Below are positions 1 through 39,742 of a stretch of 64,000 nucleotides of DNA, one piece after another (positions within the stretch are counted from its first letter, which is position 1; every line of letters begins with the position of its first letter). The notes under the pieces were generated by a model, which saw only the letters and a list, made by a program, of their open reading frames with translations, searched no databases and was not told the origin of the DNA. Source of the stretch: Haliclystus octoradiatus (lineage: Eukaryota; Cnidaria; Staurozoa; Stauromedusae; Haliclystidae); contig OU744448.1 in NCBI GenBank assembly GCA_916610825.1, positions 18,165,936-18,229,935 of the forward strand, written 5' to 3'. Made by a program: the position numbers and the translations under genes.

Positions 1-117
1 ATATATTGGTTTTAATTACAGAAACATTATTAGGAAGGAGAAATGGTATAGAAGTAAAAGAATTTAAAACTAATTCTTAGAAAATATAATCATAATAATA
101 ATGTATTCTTTTCTTAG

Positions 118-178
118 ATCAATCCGTTATTGGACTGCATCCAGAAGCCACCAAAGATACACGTTTTTACCTACAGAA
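118..178 (+). CDS. Possible upstream ectodomain exon of the RTK
   Basis: A pyrimidine-rich tract ending in TTCTTAG is followed by 61 open bases and a GTATGT donor. One frame reads VIGLHPEATKDTRFYLQ, a protein-like stretch. I could not link its phase 2 end to the exon at 1421, so the assignment rests only on splice signals and position. Confidence 0.3.
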
Positions 179-1420
179 GTATGTTTAATTAATTTCATTA
201 TGCTGGAAAGGGTAAAACATTCTTTATAAATGTATCTAATGATTTAGTCAGAGAATCAGATAGTCATATTTGCTATCCTATAGTCATATTGCAGTATATA
301 TTATAGTCATATTGCAGTATATATTATAGTCATATTTGCTATCCTATAGTCATATTGCATTATATATTAGTGTATCTATATATTGATATCAATAGTTAAT
401 TTGATCATTTTTACAGTTTGAGCAGTAATTGACCGATGTGAGTCCTTCAGTGGATAATCTGGGAACGTATTTGCTGTGGTCTGCTTATACTTTGCCAACC
501 AATGCATTAATATTTCAGCGGTATACAAGCATTGTTGTAACAGTACTCAATTTACACTGTTAGCACATGACGACTAGATAAGCAGCCCGATGCAAGAAAA
601 GTTTCTAAATGTGAAAGTAATATTCTTCAGATTGTTTACACAATCAATGGAGATATATTGAAGTAAAGCTCTTCGTTTCCCTTGACCATTTGTATTATCA
701 ACCTTCCAACTCTGAGAATAATAGCGTCTGCATTCTAAGTAGGTCAACAACTAGAGAATGATTATTGTAGGAGGTGTTTACATGAGGTGGTTAGAGATCG
801 ATATCCATGTTTGCTCTTTATTGGTCTACTGTTGTGCGCTTATATAAACTTAGTATTTCAATTGAGATTAAATTCATCTTTAATTTCATTTTTCTTATTT
901 TTGTTAAAAAACGTTAAGTTATTAAAAAACCGCCATTTAGGCTAGCACGACTCATATAAGCATCAGCCCTAAAATGTTTTATTGAGAGGAAACCCGGGAG
1001 GTGGATAACTTATGGTTGTTATACGGAGACGGAGCAATTATTGAGGGTACCTTTCCGTGGTCTTTGAAAATATTGGGGCTATCTATTTAAGAATTAAGTA
1101 AGGCTCTGAAATTTCTTGAGTTATGTACCATATCTCTCAAGAATGTACCATATTTGTATGTTAGTGGAACCATTATATGCCATAATAATATAACAATAAT
1201 ATTTATTTAATAGCGCTATTTCTACAGAATATCCAATAGCGTTTTGCAATGTATTTATAGTTAAAAAATTAAAAGAGATATGAAATGAAATTGTAAAAAT
1301 TAGTTAAAAATTGTTATATTTACATTTATATATCGTCTTTATACAGACAGTAGATGATATATGATATAATGCAGTAATGTAATAGTAATGAATGGATGTG
1401 TTTCATCGAATTGCCTTCAG

Positions 1421-29222
<27,802 letters not shown>

Positions 29223-29605
29223 AACCAATGAAAAATGTGAGAAAATGCGAATATATACTTATGACAAGCCCATTCCAGTATGTATGGTATATGGTGTAGT
29301 ATCGTATATAGTCCACACAATGAAAACACGGCTCTCAGAATCAGTTAATAAGAAGTCATAGGATAGATGTTGATATGTAGTAAGCAACACAATGAAACTA
29401 TAACAACATCGTCAGAGAATATATGAACTGAAGCATTATCAATTATACAGCCTTCCTGACCGCATAGCGTATCACAAAATCAAACCCGGTACTTGGACAT
29501 ATGTTTAATTGAAACTCCAGTACTATTCGTTCCTGTAAATGCAGCCCTATCTATATAGTACTATTATCACTATGAATGTGCACTTATTTTGTAATACATA
29601 TATAT

Positions 29606-29716
29606 ATAATAATAGAGTCAAGAAAGACAGACCGTTTTTGCTGTTACTTGAAGTTTCACGTTGTTAAACTTCAAGTAACAGCAAATATGGTCTGTCTTTC
29701 TTGACTCTATTATTAT
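29606..29716. repeat. Long near-perfect hairpin, 51-bp arms, 9-bp loop
   Basis: Arms 29606-29656 and 29666-29716 pair with only two mismatches; the loop is CACGTTGTT. It sits about 385 bp after the RTK stop and may be in the 3' UTR if the AATAAA at 29933 is used. It could be a minimal foldback MITE or a hairpin-RNA source. Confidence 0.9.
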
Positions 29717-31464
29717 TTACCGCTCTGCTATTTACAAGCATTGAGCACTGTTCACCTGCCAATATTTTTAAATTTTTATTAAATTTGAAACATATTATAT
29801 ATATTAGATATTATCTAATAGCAAAAAATAGTGCTCGATATCATTTGAGAGAGCTAAATATAATAAAAGGAATCAAAGACTACACATTCATAATTGTTAC
29901 TAATAGTTTCATGCTTACGCAATCATCAGACAAATAAACTAAATAATGAAAAACATACAGTTCCGCCTATATCGATTTACAAACCTACATCTATTGTTTA
30001 AAGTGGGAATAAACCCCCAGACTATCTTTACATATGTAGTAGAACCCGACGTGAAAAAAACAATGGCGTAATTTTTTTTTCGATCTGGAAATTATTTCTT
30101 GGTGAAAAACGCCTTCAAAGTGGTGTTTTGACCCAAATGTCGCTGAGAAAAAAAAGGGATTGGATCTAGCTTTATGACGACAAAGTCACAAGTCGTGCGG
30201 TTTGTCTAACAGACTTAAGAGTGGGCTGATCACGCGACGTTATCTTTGAAGTGACCTAGCTCCGAGAAATCACACAAAAACAAATTCTGACAAGGCTGAG
30301 CCATGAACAATCATATAAACTCGCGAATTAAGTAAAAAAGATGCAATTTGTGATTTCAGGAGCAGAATAAAATCTATTGAAACGCTCAGTCGAAATAATT
30401 TCTCGTGGCGTCATTAAGCGCGATGAATCTGATATAGACTGCGGATTAACACCAATGTCAGGCGGTGCGAGTGTTCCTTTGTGACTATTCTAGTGACACA
30501 TATTAGTTACGTATTCTGTGTGACCGCAGTACTTCTCAAATCTTAATTAGTAGACACGTGCCCTTCGAAATAGCTTTATCCTACGCTATATAAGTTATAA
30601 CTATTTTTAACTCTATCTGCAAGTTGTTCTTGAGTATACAAGATATCCTTTTCATGATCTAAATGTGAATGTAAACTGACTTGATTTGCACGGGCATGCA
30701 CAGACGACTTTTCTTTCGAATTAGTTGATACTGCAAAGTATCAATTGTACTTTTTCGGATTTATTTAAGTATTATTTAAATTATTAAATAGACATTTTTT
30801 AATTATCATTTCAAAGTTTAAGTTTGAAATTGATGTTTGTCTAGTAAAACTTAAACCATGTAATCGTATAGTTTATAAGACTGTAGATAGACATATTCAA
30901 TATTCGATATACTCAATAGTCTAACAAAGTGTTCATCGATCATTCATCAAGTATTCAATTATTATAAAACCATTGAAAATTCTTCAGTACACGTACATTA
31001 CACTGTAAAATTCTGTAAAATATCGGAAAATAGTACAAACCTGATAGAGGGCTCGGACGTTCTTATTCAAGTTTACAGCCGTATACTAGAACTACAGTTA
31101 AGCATATTCTATCATTTTTCGGGTTTGCGGTATATTTTCATTGCATAAATTGTTATCCTCTCTACCAACGTTATCTGATTAACCAAATTAGGGTTTTGCA
31201 ATGTGAAGTCTCGTTCCTGATTATACATACGCCCCGACATACGCCACCAATTTTTTTTTACCAGTCTAGTATTCATTCCTTTTGCTAGCATCATGTCACA
31301 ATCTGTAGTTTATAGGATACGGTAATACAGTGCAGAAGCTACTTTGCACAAAATACCTTTCTACAGAGACGATAAATCAGATGGACAGATTTTGTTTCTG
31401 TGAAAAGAGGACTATAAAACCAACGGCTATGGTGTTCTTATAGCGTTTCCCATCATACGTTATG

Positions 31465-31642
31465 TGATATATGATAATATGACATCATTGCGTTTCAGTC
31501 TAGCTAATTACATAGATATAATATTACAGATTCCTTAATCCGATTACATAAACAGTCTTGAGTTGAGTTTCGAATGTCACGGACGTTTTTTATGAGTTAT
31601 TGCCTTTCCTTAATTTCTTTCGTTATAATACAACACATAACA
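31465..31642 (+). repeat. 5' LTR (178 bp)
   Basis: Begins TGATATATGATAATATG and ends ACATAACA (TG...CA). About six differences from the 3' LTR. Confidence 0.95.
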
Positions 31643-31643
31643 T

Positions 31644-31654
31644 TGGCGACGAGG
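31644..31654 (+). promoter_or_regulatory. Primer binding site for tRNA-Ser(GCU)
   Basis: TGGCGACGAGG, one base after the LTR, is the exact complement of the 3' end (CCTCGTCG plus CCA) of animal tRNA-Ser(GCU) as I know it. Confidence 0.8.
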
Positions 31655-31730
31655 TATATTTATTTAATTGTTACGAACCCACATCATCATCCCGTATTTT
31701 GGTCGGTAAGTCATTCACGTTGTCATTAGC

Positions 31731-32796
31731 ATGTCTGATTTCAAAGGCTTACCATGTGAGTTTATGCCGTGTCCCGGTGAACCAACAATCCCGTGGACTC
31801 ATTGGATAACAATATTCGAGGTATATGTAGAAAGAAAGGAACTAAATTTGCTTCAACAAAAACAACGACACAGTAACACAACAACACCGCTAATAGACAA
31901 CGCTATTTCGTCGAACAACGAAGGGGGCCAGCAACCACCAAAATTGTTCACAGACAAGGCCCGTAACTTGGACTTGTTTGCATGTCTAGGAGCAGAAGGT
32001 CAGCGACAGATCTTAGGTACACCAAACGCTACAGAATGGGACAGAACACATGAAACATTTAAAAAACAATGCGAAGATTTATTCAAACCGACAGTGAACA
32101 GACGACTTGCATTAAAAAAATTTCGTGAACGACAGCAACGACAAGACGAGACCATAGACCACTGGACAGCCGAATTAAGGATATTAGCAAAAGACTGTGA
32201 CCTTTCTACAACAGCCGCTGAGAACAATGCACTGGCTGATAATATTGTATTGAATTGTTATGATAAAGAGGTACAGAAGAGACTTTTTGCAGAGCATGAT
32301 AAGTCTGATTTAACAGTGATCATAGATTTCATTCGTGCACATGAAACCGCAAAAAAGGACAGCGCTCAACTTCACTCAACGGCGGTGAGTGCGATATCCG
32401 GATATAAGTCAAACAGACGCGGTAATCACCATAGTAACAAACAACGAAACACAACGGCTGAAAACAAGAAGCACGATAACGGTGATCGTAAGAACAACAA
32501 CAGCAACAATAATAGCACGAACACTAACAATAAAAAATGTTTAGGATGTGGCCAAGAAGGTCATTTCCACGGAAATAGTAATTGTCCTGCAAAAGGCAAA
32601 GTGTGTGACAACTGTGGCATATCCAACCATTTTTCTAGAGTTTGCAAGAAACCTAGAAACACCCCAAATGCAAGCCAGCGCACCCTAACAATTGGCCATA
32701 TTAGTTTACCCGATAACAAGATCAATATGCAAGTCCAACTTAAGTCAGTCAGTGGGACACACCCTAAAGTAATTAACACTACTTTAATGGCAGACA
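31731..32796 (+). CDS. gypsy Gag (and start of protease), cut by the LINE
   Basis: Starts MSDFKGLPCEF. The N-terminal Gag region (PWTHWITIFEVY, TFKKQCEDLFKP, FRERQQRQDETIDHW) forms the particle, followed by a basic Asn-rich stretch. There are two zinc knuckles at about residues 270-305: CLGCGQEGHFHGNSNC, with a long last spacing (HX6C), and CDNCGISNHFSRVC, canonical CX2CX4HX4C, binding the RNA. The frame enters the protease and stops making sense at 32797, where the LINE begins just before the catalytic Thr-Gly of the protease. Gag and pol are in the same frame, so the element probably used one long gag-pol ORF. Confidence 0.93.
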
Positions 32797-33674
32797 TCAT
32801 CATCATCATCATCATCATCATTTATTCAGAACCTGATAAGCTACAGGAGCTTTTTTTCACAGGACTGATTGAAACAAATATAATATATATGTGTACATGT
32901 GTACACGATAAGTATAAAAGGTAAGGTTTATAGTTGGTATATAGATAATATTTACAATAAAGTCTATGGCTAAAAAAAGAAAATTTGTCACGATTTGCTA
33001 TGCAATTGCTTCTTGAGAAGATGCTTAAAACTGGTTCCACTAGCAACAATCTTCATCTCAGACGGAAGGTCATTCCACTTATGAGCACCAGCATACTTGA
33101 ATGAGTGTCTATGGCTTGACTCAATGTAGATGTCATTGTGGGAATGTGCACGTGTTCTAATGGAGTGTGGTTTTTGAAACAAATTGGAGAGCAAGGGAGG
33201 AGCTAAATTGAATTTTCGTTTATGTGTGAATATTAGCTGTTGTGTAGTTAGTCTGTCTCTGACTGGTAGCCAACCAAGTTGGTTGAGCATGTCTGAGACA
33301 TGAGTTCGATAATTACAGCGGAGAATGACCCTCATTCCTCTGTTTCGTAGTCTCTGGAGGCGATCGATGTGTTGTTTTTTACAATTCCCCCATACGACAG
33401 CGCAGTAGTCGAAATGTGGCAAGACTATGGTGTTGAAGATCATCTCTGCTGTATATTGTGGGATAAACTTCCGTGCAAATTTTAGTACTGCTAGGCCTCT
33501 ATTTATTTTCTTTATCATTGCTTCGATATGCTGATCGAAGGATAGTGTTGGATCAATGCGGACTCCTAAATAATTAATTAGTGGTGCATTATGTATGATT
33601 CCGTTTTCGTTGTTAATTTCTAATTGTAAAGGTTCGTATCTATTTATTTTCTGTTTTGTTCCGATTAGCATAGT
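32797..33674 (-). mobile_element. 5'-truncated LINE nested in gypsy protease
   Basis: Minus-strand ORF 33671-32988 encodes the end of a CR1/jockey-type RT (INYLGVRIDPTLSFDQHIEA, LPHFDYCAVVWGNC, LQRLRNRGMRVILR, LPSEMKIV). Its 3' end is an (ATG)n tract at 32797-32820. The 7-bp target duplication GCAGACA (32790-32796, 33675-33681) flanks it. Insertion postdates the gypsy element. Confidence 0.93.
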
Positions 33675-36600
33675 GCAGACACAGGTGCAGACGTATCAAC
33701 ATTAACAGAACATTTGTATAATCAGCATTTTTCATCTATTGCATTAACACCAAACAATTTAACATTACATAACTTTGATTCTTCAGTTGTATCTAACGTG
33801 CTAGGTACAATTTCGTTGCATATGACGTACATGGCAACCAAAACAGCTATTGTTAAATTCTTCATTGTACGAGGCACAGAGGTATCCGTACTTGGAATCA
33901 ATGACTTGGCAACAATAGGTGTTCAAATTGACCCAGCTAACAAGGTCATCAACAGCGTCAACAGCAGAGATCAAGATACAGCAGCAGTTCTAGAGCCAGA
34001 TGAACTCCTCACATCATTAACACATGAATTTCCTGATCTCTTTCAAGACAACCTGGGAAAGGTACCTGACTACAAACACAAAATCATTCTACGAGAGGGG
34101 TCAACACCCAAGAGATTTGGCCTACGTCGACCTGCAATCGCACTTCGAGAAGCAGCAGCCAAAGCAGTTCAAGAATTCCTTGACGCAGACATAATCGAGC
34201 AAATTGAAAGATCAGAGTATGTCCACCCCGCCCATTTTGTTTGGAAGAAAGACAAGAAGGAAGCAAGACTAACAGTTGACTTCAAAGGCGGTCTTAACAA
34301 CGACGTCATACCACAAACACACCCTGTTCCACTGATAAGTGACATACTCGATAGTGTGGGCGACGATAAATATTTCTCAAAGTTAGATATTTCGAACGCC
34401 TACTACCATCTTGAACTAGATGAAGAGTCACGCCCACTAACAGCATTCATAACAGAAAGCCATGGTCTCTGCCAATTCAAACGGGCACCCATGGGTCTCA
34501 TCGACTCAGGCTCAGCATTTCAGAGAGAGATTGAAAAAGCGGTACAAGGTATCCCCGGTGTCCATGCCTACAGCGATGACATCTTAGTCAGAGGAAGAAC
34601 AAGAAAAGAGCATGACACACGCCTACGCATGGCTCTTGAACAACTACAAGCTAAAATCCTCAGGTTGAAGAAAAGTAAAATCACAGTAGCTCAAAAAGAA
34701 ACTACACTTTTGGGGCATAACATCAAAGCTACACCAAGCGGAACAGTTATTTCACCCGATCCTAAAAACATATTGGCAATACAATCACTTAGAAGTCCAG
34801 AAAACGCTAACGAAATCCAGCAATTTCTTGGGTCTTGCCAATACTATGCCCCCTTCATTAGAGACTACGCATCACTGACAGAGCCTCTAAAAGTGTTGAC
34901 AAGAAAGAATGCATCATTCGAATGGTCCGATTTATGCCAAACGTCGTTTGCAGTGCTGAAGGCTAGAATAACATCACCAGAAGTACTGATACCGTTCGAC
35001 CCAAGACTCCAGACACAAGTCACCACTGATGCATCAGACGTAGGTGTAGGGGCAATGCTTTCCCAAATACACAATGGGGCAGAAAGACCTGTAGCGTTCA
35101 CATCAAAGACACTATCAAGTTCTGAGAGAAATTACTCCACTCCTGAAAGAGAAGCATTAGCATGTGTTTGGGCATGCGAACATTTTGAAAAATACTTGAT
35201 GGGCCGACATTTCCTACTAAAGATTGATCAGATATCGCTCACAACGCTCTTAACTCGATTCCCATCAAAGCGATCGTCGAGAAAGATCAGCCGATGGTAT
35301 GATCGCCTGCGCGGTTTTGACTATGACATTGAGCATGTAAAAGGAAAGAACAATGAATTTGCAGACATGCTGTCAAGATTAGGCACATCACTTAAACCAG
35401 ATAAAGTATCAACTCTTCAAAATGACGACGACAACATCATAATTGCATCTCTATTACACCCAACACATGTTACTGCTGACGAATTTATTGCATCTACTAA
35501 TGATGATAAAGATATCCAATTGGTTCGAAAATACATTTCAACATCATGGCCAGCCAAACGACAACTATCAGGAAACATGAGATATTACTTTACCATAAGA
35601 GAAGAATTATCTTTTCACGACGCATGCCTGTTCAGACAAGAACGCCTGGTCGTGCCAAGAAGTATACAACCTCAAATACTTGACTTATTACATTCTGGCC
35701 ATCCAGGAATCACACGAATGACACAACTCTACAATGATGCGTACTATTGGCCTGGTGGCACTAACAGAATTACACAGTATGTTCAAACCTGCATTGGCTG
35801 TGCTGCTGTAGGTAAATCATCAAAGCCACAAACAGTTCCTGTTGCAGCTATAGAGAAGCCAAGCAAACCATGGAAGAAACTCGCTATTGACATCACTGGC
35901 CCATTCCACACGGTGACCAAACATCAACGATTCATTGTATCGATCGTCGACTACTTTAGCAATTTCCCGGAAGTGTTTCTCACAGATGACGTCACCTCCC
36001 CGAGAGTGATCACCTGGCTAAACGACCTGTTCTCCAGATACGGCAATCCAGACACAATCGTCTCCGACAATGGACCACAATTTAAAAGTTATGAGTTTAC
36101 TCAATATCTTAAAAACATCAAACAAAAACCCACAGCTGTGTACAATCCAGCAGAAAATGGACTCGTCGAAGTTTTTAATCGAAGCCTCAAACAAGGAACC
36201 CAAATTATTACTGCAGAAGGTGGATCATTTAAAACTGGAATACTTCGATTATTGGTTTCTTATCGCGCAACCGCACCAAACAATGGTGTTTCACCTTCAG
36301 AACTCATGTTTGGATGGAAGATACGCAGTGACTCTGACATACGAAACCAAGAACTATTCACTACAGCGTTCAACACAACAAAACCATCACTCTCGCTCGA
36401 AGAAAGAGACAAAGCAGTGAAGGAAAGGTTCAAGGCAACAAACTATGGAGAGAACATAAATGACTCTAACAAAAGTCATTTCATTCAAGGAGACCTGGTC
36501 CGTTGTAAGAAGCCTAAAGCCCAAGTACTAAAAGGTCAATCACCATACAGTCAACCAAGAACTATTACAAAAGTTCTAGGCAAGTATAGCTACGAATTAT

Positions 36601-36770
36601 CTGATGGTCAAACATGGAACGCTCGAAAGCTAATTAAACACAGACCAGCATTACCACTTGAAGATATCACCATTGAAGAAGACATACATCAGCAGACAAC
36701 GCAAGCTAATGATAGACGCTACCCACGACGTATCAATGCTGGAAGACCTCCACTTAGACTTGGATACTAA
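33675..36770 (+). CDS. gypsy Pol: protease end, reverse transcriptase, RNase H, integrase
   Basis: The frame is open from the end of the LINE to the stop at 36770. Numbering from the TTG codon at 33714: RT with LDISNAYYHLELDE, APMGLIDSGSAFQ and the catalytic YSDD at 286-289; RNase H with TTDASDVGVGAML (Asp about 439) and STPEREALACVWACEHFEKY; integrase HHCC finger H660, H663, C693, C696; integrase core D726 (AIDITGPF), D785 (SDNGPQF), E819 (NGLVE). A basic C-terminus ends INAGRPPLRLGY. No internal stops, so pol looks recently active, but the protease is interrupted upstream. It copies element RNA into DNA and inserts it. Confidence 0.95.
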   Translation, partial: ADTGADVSTLTEHLYNQHFSSIALTPNNLTLHNFDSSVVSNVLGTISLHMTYMATKTAIVKFFIVRGTEVSVLGINDLATIGVQIDPANKVINSVNSRDQDTAAVLEPDELLTSLTHEFPDLFQDNLGKVPDYKHKIILREGSTPKRFGLRRPAIALREAAAKAVQEFLDADIIEQIERSEYVHPAHFVWKKDKKEARLTVDFKGGLNNDVIPQTHPVPLISDILDSVGDDKYFSKLDISNAYYHLELDEESRPLTAFITESHGLCQFKRAPMGLIDSGSAFQREIEKAVQGIPGVHAYSDDILVRGRTRKEHDTRLRMALEQLQAKILRLKKSKITVAQKETTLLGHNIKATPSGTVISPDPKNILAIQSLRSPENANEIQQFLGSCQYYAPFIRDYASLTEPLKVLTRKNASFEWSDLCQTSFAVLKARITSPEVLIPFDPRLQTQVTTDASDVGVGAMLSQIHNGAERPVAFTSKTLSSSERNYSTPEREALACVWACEHFEKYLMGRHFLLKIDQISLTTLLTRFPSKRSSRKISRWYDRLRGFDYDIEHVKGKNNEFADMLSRLGTSLKPDKVSTLQNDDDNIIIASLLHPTHVTADEFIASTNDDKDIQLVRKYISTSWPAKRQLSGNMRYYFTIREELSFHDACLFRQERLVVPRSIQPQILDLLHSGHPGITRMTQLYNDAYYWPGGTNRITQYVQTCIGCAAVGKSSKPQTVPVAAIEKPSKPWKKLAIDITGPFHTVTKHQRFIVSIVDYFSNFPEVFLTDDVTSPRVITWLNDLFSRYGNPDTIVSDNGPQFKSYEFTQYLKNIKQKPTAVYNPAENGLVEVFNRSLKQGTQIITAEGGSFKTGILRLLVSYRATAPNNGVSPSELMFGWKIRSDSDIRNQELFTTAFNTTKPSLSLEERDKAVKERFKATNYGENINDSNKSHFIQGDLVRCKKPKAQVLKGQSPYSQPRTITKVLGKYSYELSDGQTWNARKLIKHRPALPLEDITIEEDIHQQTTQANDRRYPRRINAGRPPLRLGY

Positions 36771-36917
36771 AGCATTAACTAGAAACTAAAACTAGAAATC
36801 TATTAGTATTTGACATTACGTTAAAACATAATTAATTAACAAGAATAAATAACACTTAGAGATTTCAGATTGATACCCATTTGCAGCATAACTATTAACT
36901 AATTAACGAAGGGGTAA

Positions 36918-37096
36918 TGATATATGATAATATGACATCATTGCGTTTCAGTCTAGCTAATTACATAGATATAATATTACAGATTCCTTAATCCGATTAC
37001 ATAAACAGTCTTGAGTTGAGTTTTGAATGTCACGGACGTTTTTATGAGTTATTGCCTTTCCTTCTTTATTCTTTCGTTATAATACAACACCTAACA
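36918..37096 (+). repeat. 3' LTR (179 bp)
   Basis: Matches the 5' LTR except for a few substitutions and one base in a T run; ends CACCTAACA before TTATG. Confidence 0.95.
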
Positions 37097-37668
37097 TTAT
37101 GATTTTTACCCTCAAAAGAAAACTCTATTTTCAGTTCAGACGTATGCTTACAACAATAAATTCTACTTATCTAGCTATTGTGGTCACCAGAGAATCTTTT
37201 GATATGTGTTAAATATGTGTGAGAATGATATGTCAAAATATAATCTGTATAACGCGCGCTACGAATGAAACATTTTCTGATTTTTATTTTCTTCAAATTC
37301 GTGAACTTTAAAATCATTAAATCATCTGGAATTTTGCTACTCTTGAGTTTATATGTTCTTCCTTACCTCAGTTTTGTGAGAGAGAAAAAGAGATTGCCAT
37401 TACAGAGCTACGCCATCTCAAACGTAACATCGCGTGATTAATCCGATCTAAAGTCTATTAGAAAAACCGCACGACTTGTGACTTTGTCGTCATAAAGCTA
37501 GATCCAATCCCTTTTTTTCCTCAGCGACATTTGGGTCAAAACACCACTTTGAAGGCATTTTTCACCAAGAAATAATTTCCAGATTGAAAACAAATTACGC
37601 CATTGCTTTTTTCACGTCGGGTTCTACTACATACGTAAAGATAATCTGGGGGTTTATTCCCACTTTAA

Positions 37669-39207
37669 CAGAACAAAGGCTTTTGATGCTAGAAATAAAT
37701 TGTCATTGTTGTAATTTCCTATTATCGCTTGGTTAGTTATCATCTGCATATGTAAATTATAAAATATATGTTATGTTTTCACGGATTTATAATTAGTTAG
37801 ATAAAATTTATTTTCATGTCTACATTTGGAAATGAGTTCAGACTTTTTATTCAATAGATTTTCTTCTGCGCATATGTGCAAGACTCGCTACCAAGAACCC
37901 AACAATCATTGACCGTCCTACGAAGGTCCTAAAAAGCATCAGGAAAGTCAGTCGCATAAAGGGTCTCTGTAACGTAGTTGGAACGGAGAAAATTTATACT
38001 TCCTAAATGCTTTGAATGGAAATGTACCGCCTATGTCGCAGGACGGTCTAGGAAAGTTTGTATTTGCTGTTGATTTTTGTGACTACAGAGTTCAAGTAAC
38101 TGCATGTTCAGAAAGAAAGGTTTTACTATTAGGGGACTGATCTAGTTTTTCGCCTGTCAAAGGGTCTAGGTAGAGCCTCTCTCGGGGGAAGTTTCAAATC
38201 AATTTAAAAGAATTGAAAGTGATTGCTGTAAGCTAATCATTCATGTCTGTACACTGATTTTATCAATTAAATGTTTCTTTAATACTAGATAATATTATGT
38301 CAAATGCGAAACAAGTGCCGCGTTAAAAAGTCCCGGGTTGGTAACTTCCATTGCGCTTGGATGGGGTCGTTCAAATGGAACTTTGGCAGAATGACCATAA
38401 AAAATTTTCACATGATGAAAAAGATATCCCAAATATATTTTTATGAACGGCAGATTGAGCCAAAAAAGGTTAAAGAAAAAAATTTCATATGCAAAATTTC
38501 TTTTGCACCACGAAAAACTTGCAAAGGTGTCAAAAGGCTACCTCAAAGAAAAATTATGACCAAGCATCCCGTATACCCAAAGTATGGAAGTCTCCCCCCG
38601 GGTAAAAAGTCAAAGCCCGCCAAATAGCAAACATGATGATAATATTGTAAAAAAGGAACGCAGCCTAAGCCTGTTTAAAAATTGCATGAACAGATAGATG
38701 ATATGCTCGCTTATTTACGCTTCTGTGTGTGAAGAAGGACGAATTGAATAAGATTGATTGTTACTGATTGAATGACTGTCACATGATAAATCCGCATTCA
38801 TATGTCCTGCTGCGCTTTTGATGGAATAATTGACGATGGTGGAGTACCGATATATAAATTTCAAGGCCCCAGGCGTTTTTATTGTGTCTTGAACTACTTG
38901 AATCCATCTTGAAATTCCCACAAATCATTTAAATACTAAATTTAAGAGCAAATTACGAAGAGGAATATGCGAGAAAAATAGTTGCGCTTAGACCGTTGCG
39001 TTCTGTTGTTGAAAAACCCAAATACCGCATTCAGGTCACGTGACGCGTTAGACGATTTGGTCTATTCAGCAAATTTGAATTTTTGTTCAAACCTCCAAGT
39101 ATTGTTTTTCGATGGGCCGACCAACCAACATCTGGCGCTGTAACTCACATGACATCAAAGTGCGCTGTGATTGGGCACACCATTATTTTAGGTTTCAGGC
39201 ACACTTT
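37669..39207. other. Intergenic, no recognised gene
   Basis: It contains a 107-codon open frame (38304-38627) rich in Lys with no domain and no splice context; I do not call it a gene. Confidence 0.4.
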
Positions 39208-39211
39208 TTAA

Positions 39212-39410
39212 AGGGGCAAAATTGACCGGCGACCGCTGCGAGATCAATTTGAATTTATGCTTAGCGTAATTCAACCGTCTTGCTTTGAAACTATTGTTAT
39301 ACGCAAGCCTAATTTGTAATAAATTCATGTCAACAATGACCATTGTGTTATAAACAATAAACATGCACGTGATCCTAAGTGCGTAGCGCCTGCCGGTCAT
39401 TTTTGCTCCT
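39212..39410. mobile_element. TTAA MITE, copy A (199 bp)
   Basis: TIRs AGGGGCAAAATTGACCGGC and (inverse) AGGAGCAAAAATGACCGGC, with TTAA on the left and TTAC on the right. The AGGRR terminus plus TTAA target is what I know of Kolobok/T2-type MITEs. Copy B at 46842-47034 is about 95% alike. Confidence 0.88.
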
Positions 39411-39742
39411 TTACCTTTAGTTTTATTATGCCTTCACAGCTGGAGCGCCGCGCGGAAATGAGGGCCGCGATGGAATGAGGCTAGTTTTACCTCTGGGCAT
39501 GCGCTTAGTCAGCGGCTCCATACTGGTCATGCGCCTTGACAACAATGTGAACGTTTCCCAAACGAACAAAGCAGAAGTGCTATAATCATATTTGGTAATA
39601 GTTTTCTCGCATCTGTGAAAAGTAAAGTGTGACTGCACTCTGCTAAAATTCTGGTGAACCAGATTTCAAATTTTCATTCTGGTCTTATTAATTCAAATTC
39701 ATTATTTTAATATTGGTTTATCAGATTTTCAAGACAACTGGC

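Larger units (their letters stand above)
31465..37096 (+). mobile_element. Ty3/gypsy LTR retrotransposon, nearly complete, with nested LINE
   Basis: LTRs at 31465-31642 and 36918-37096, 5-bp target duplication TTATG (31460-31464, 37097-37101), PBS, gag, pol and a purine-rich stretch (GAAGGGG) before the 3' LTR. The uninterrupted target CGTTATGATTTTTACC is present in the second TTAA-transposon copy near 57590, which confirms the ends. The LTRs differ at only a few positions, so the insertion is young. There is no env. The order protease-RT-RNase H-integrase assigns it to Metaviridae; the tRNA-Ser primer suggests a Mag-like lineage. Confidence 0.95.
30002..37664. mobile_element. TTAA-site DNA transposon copy 1, split by a gypsy element
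   Basis: Long TIRs (about 220 bp) start AGTGGGAATAAACCCCCAG and end with the reverse complement at 37664. TTAA is duplicated on both sides (29998-30001, 37665-37668), as made by piggyBac or Kolobok elements. The same unit is at 55291-58158. Without the gypsy element and its duplication it is about 2.03 kb. I see no transposase, so it is non-autonomous. Confidence 0.88.

Noticed and set aside
32800-32821. Poly-Met or poly-Ile stretches in ORFs
   Set aside because: Translation of the (ATG)n tail of the LINE.
36018-36420. Overlapping ORFs inside pol on both strands
   Set aside because: Shadows of the integrase frame.
38304-38627. 107-codon Lys-rich ORF
   Set aside because: No domain, no start context, no splice sites; composition like A-rich non-coding DNA.
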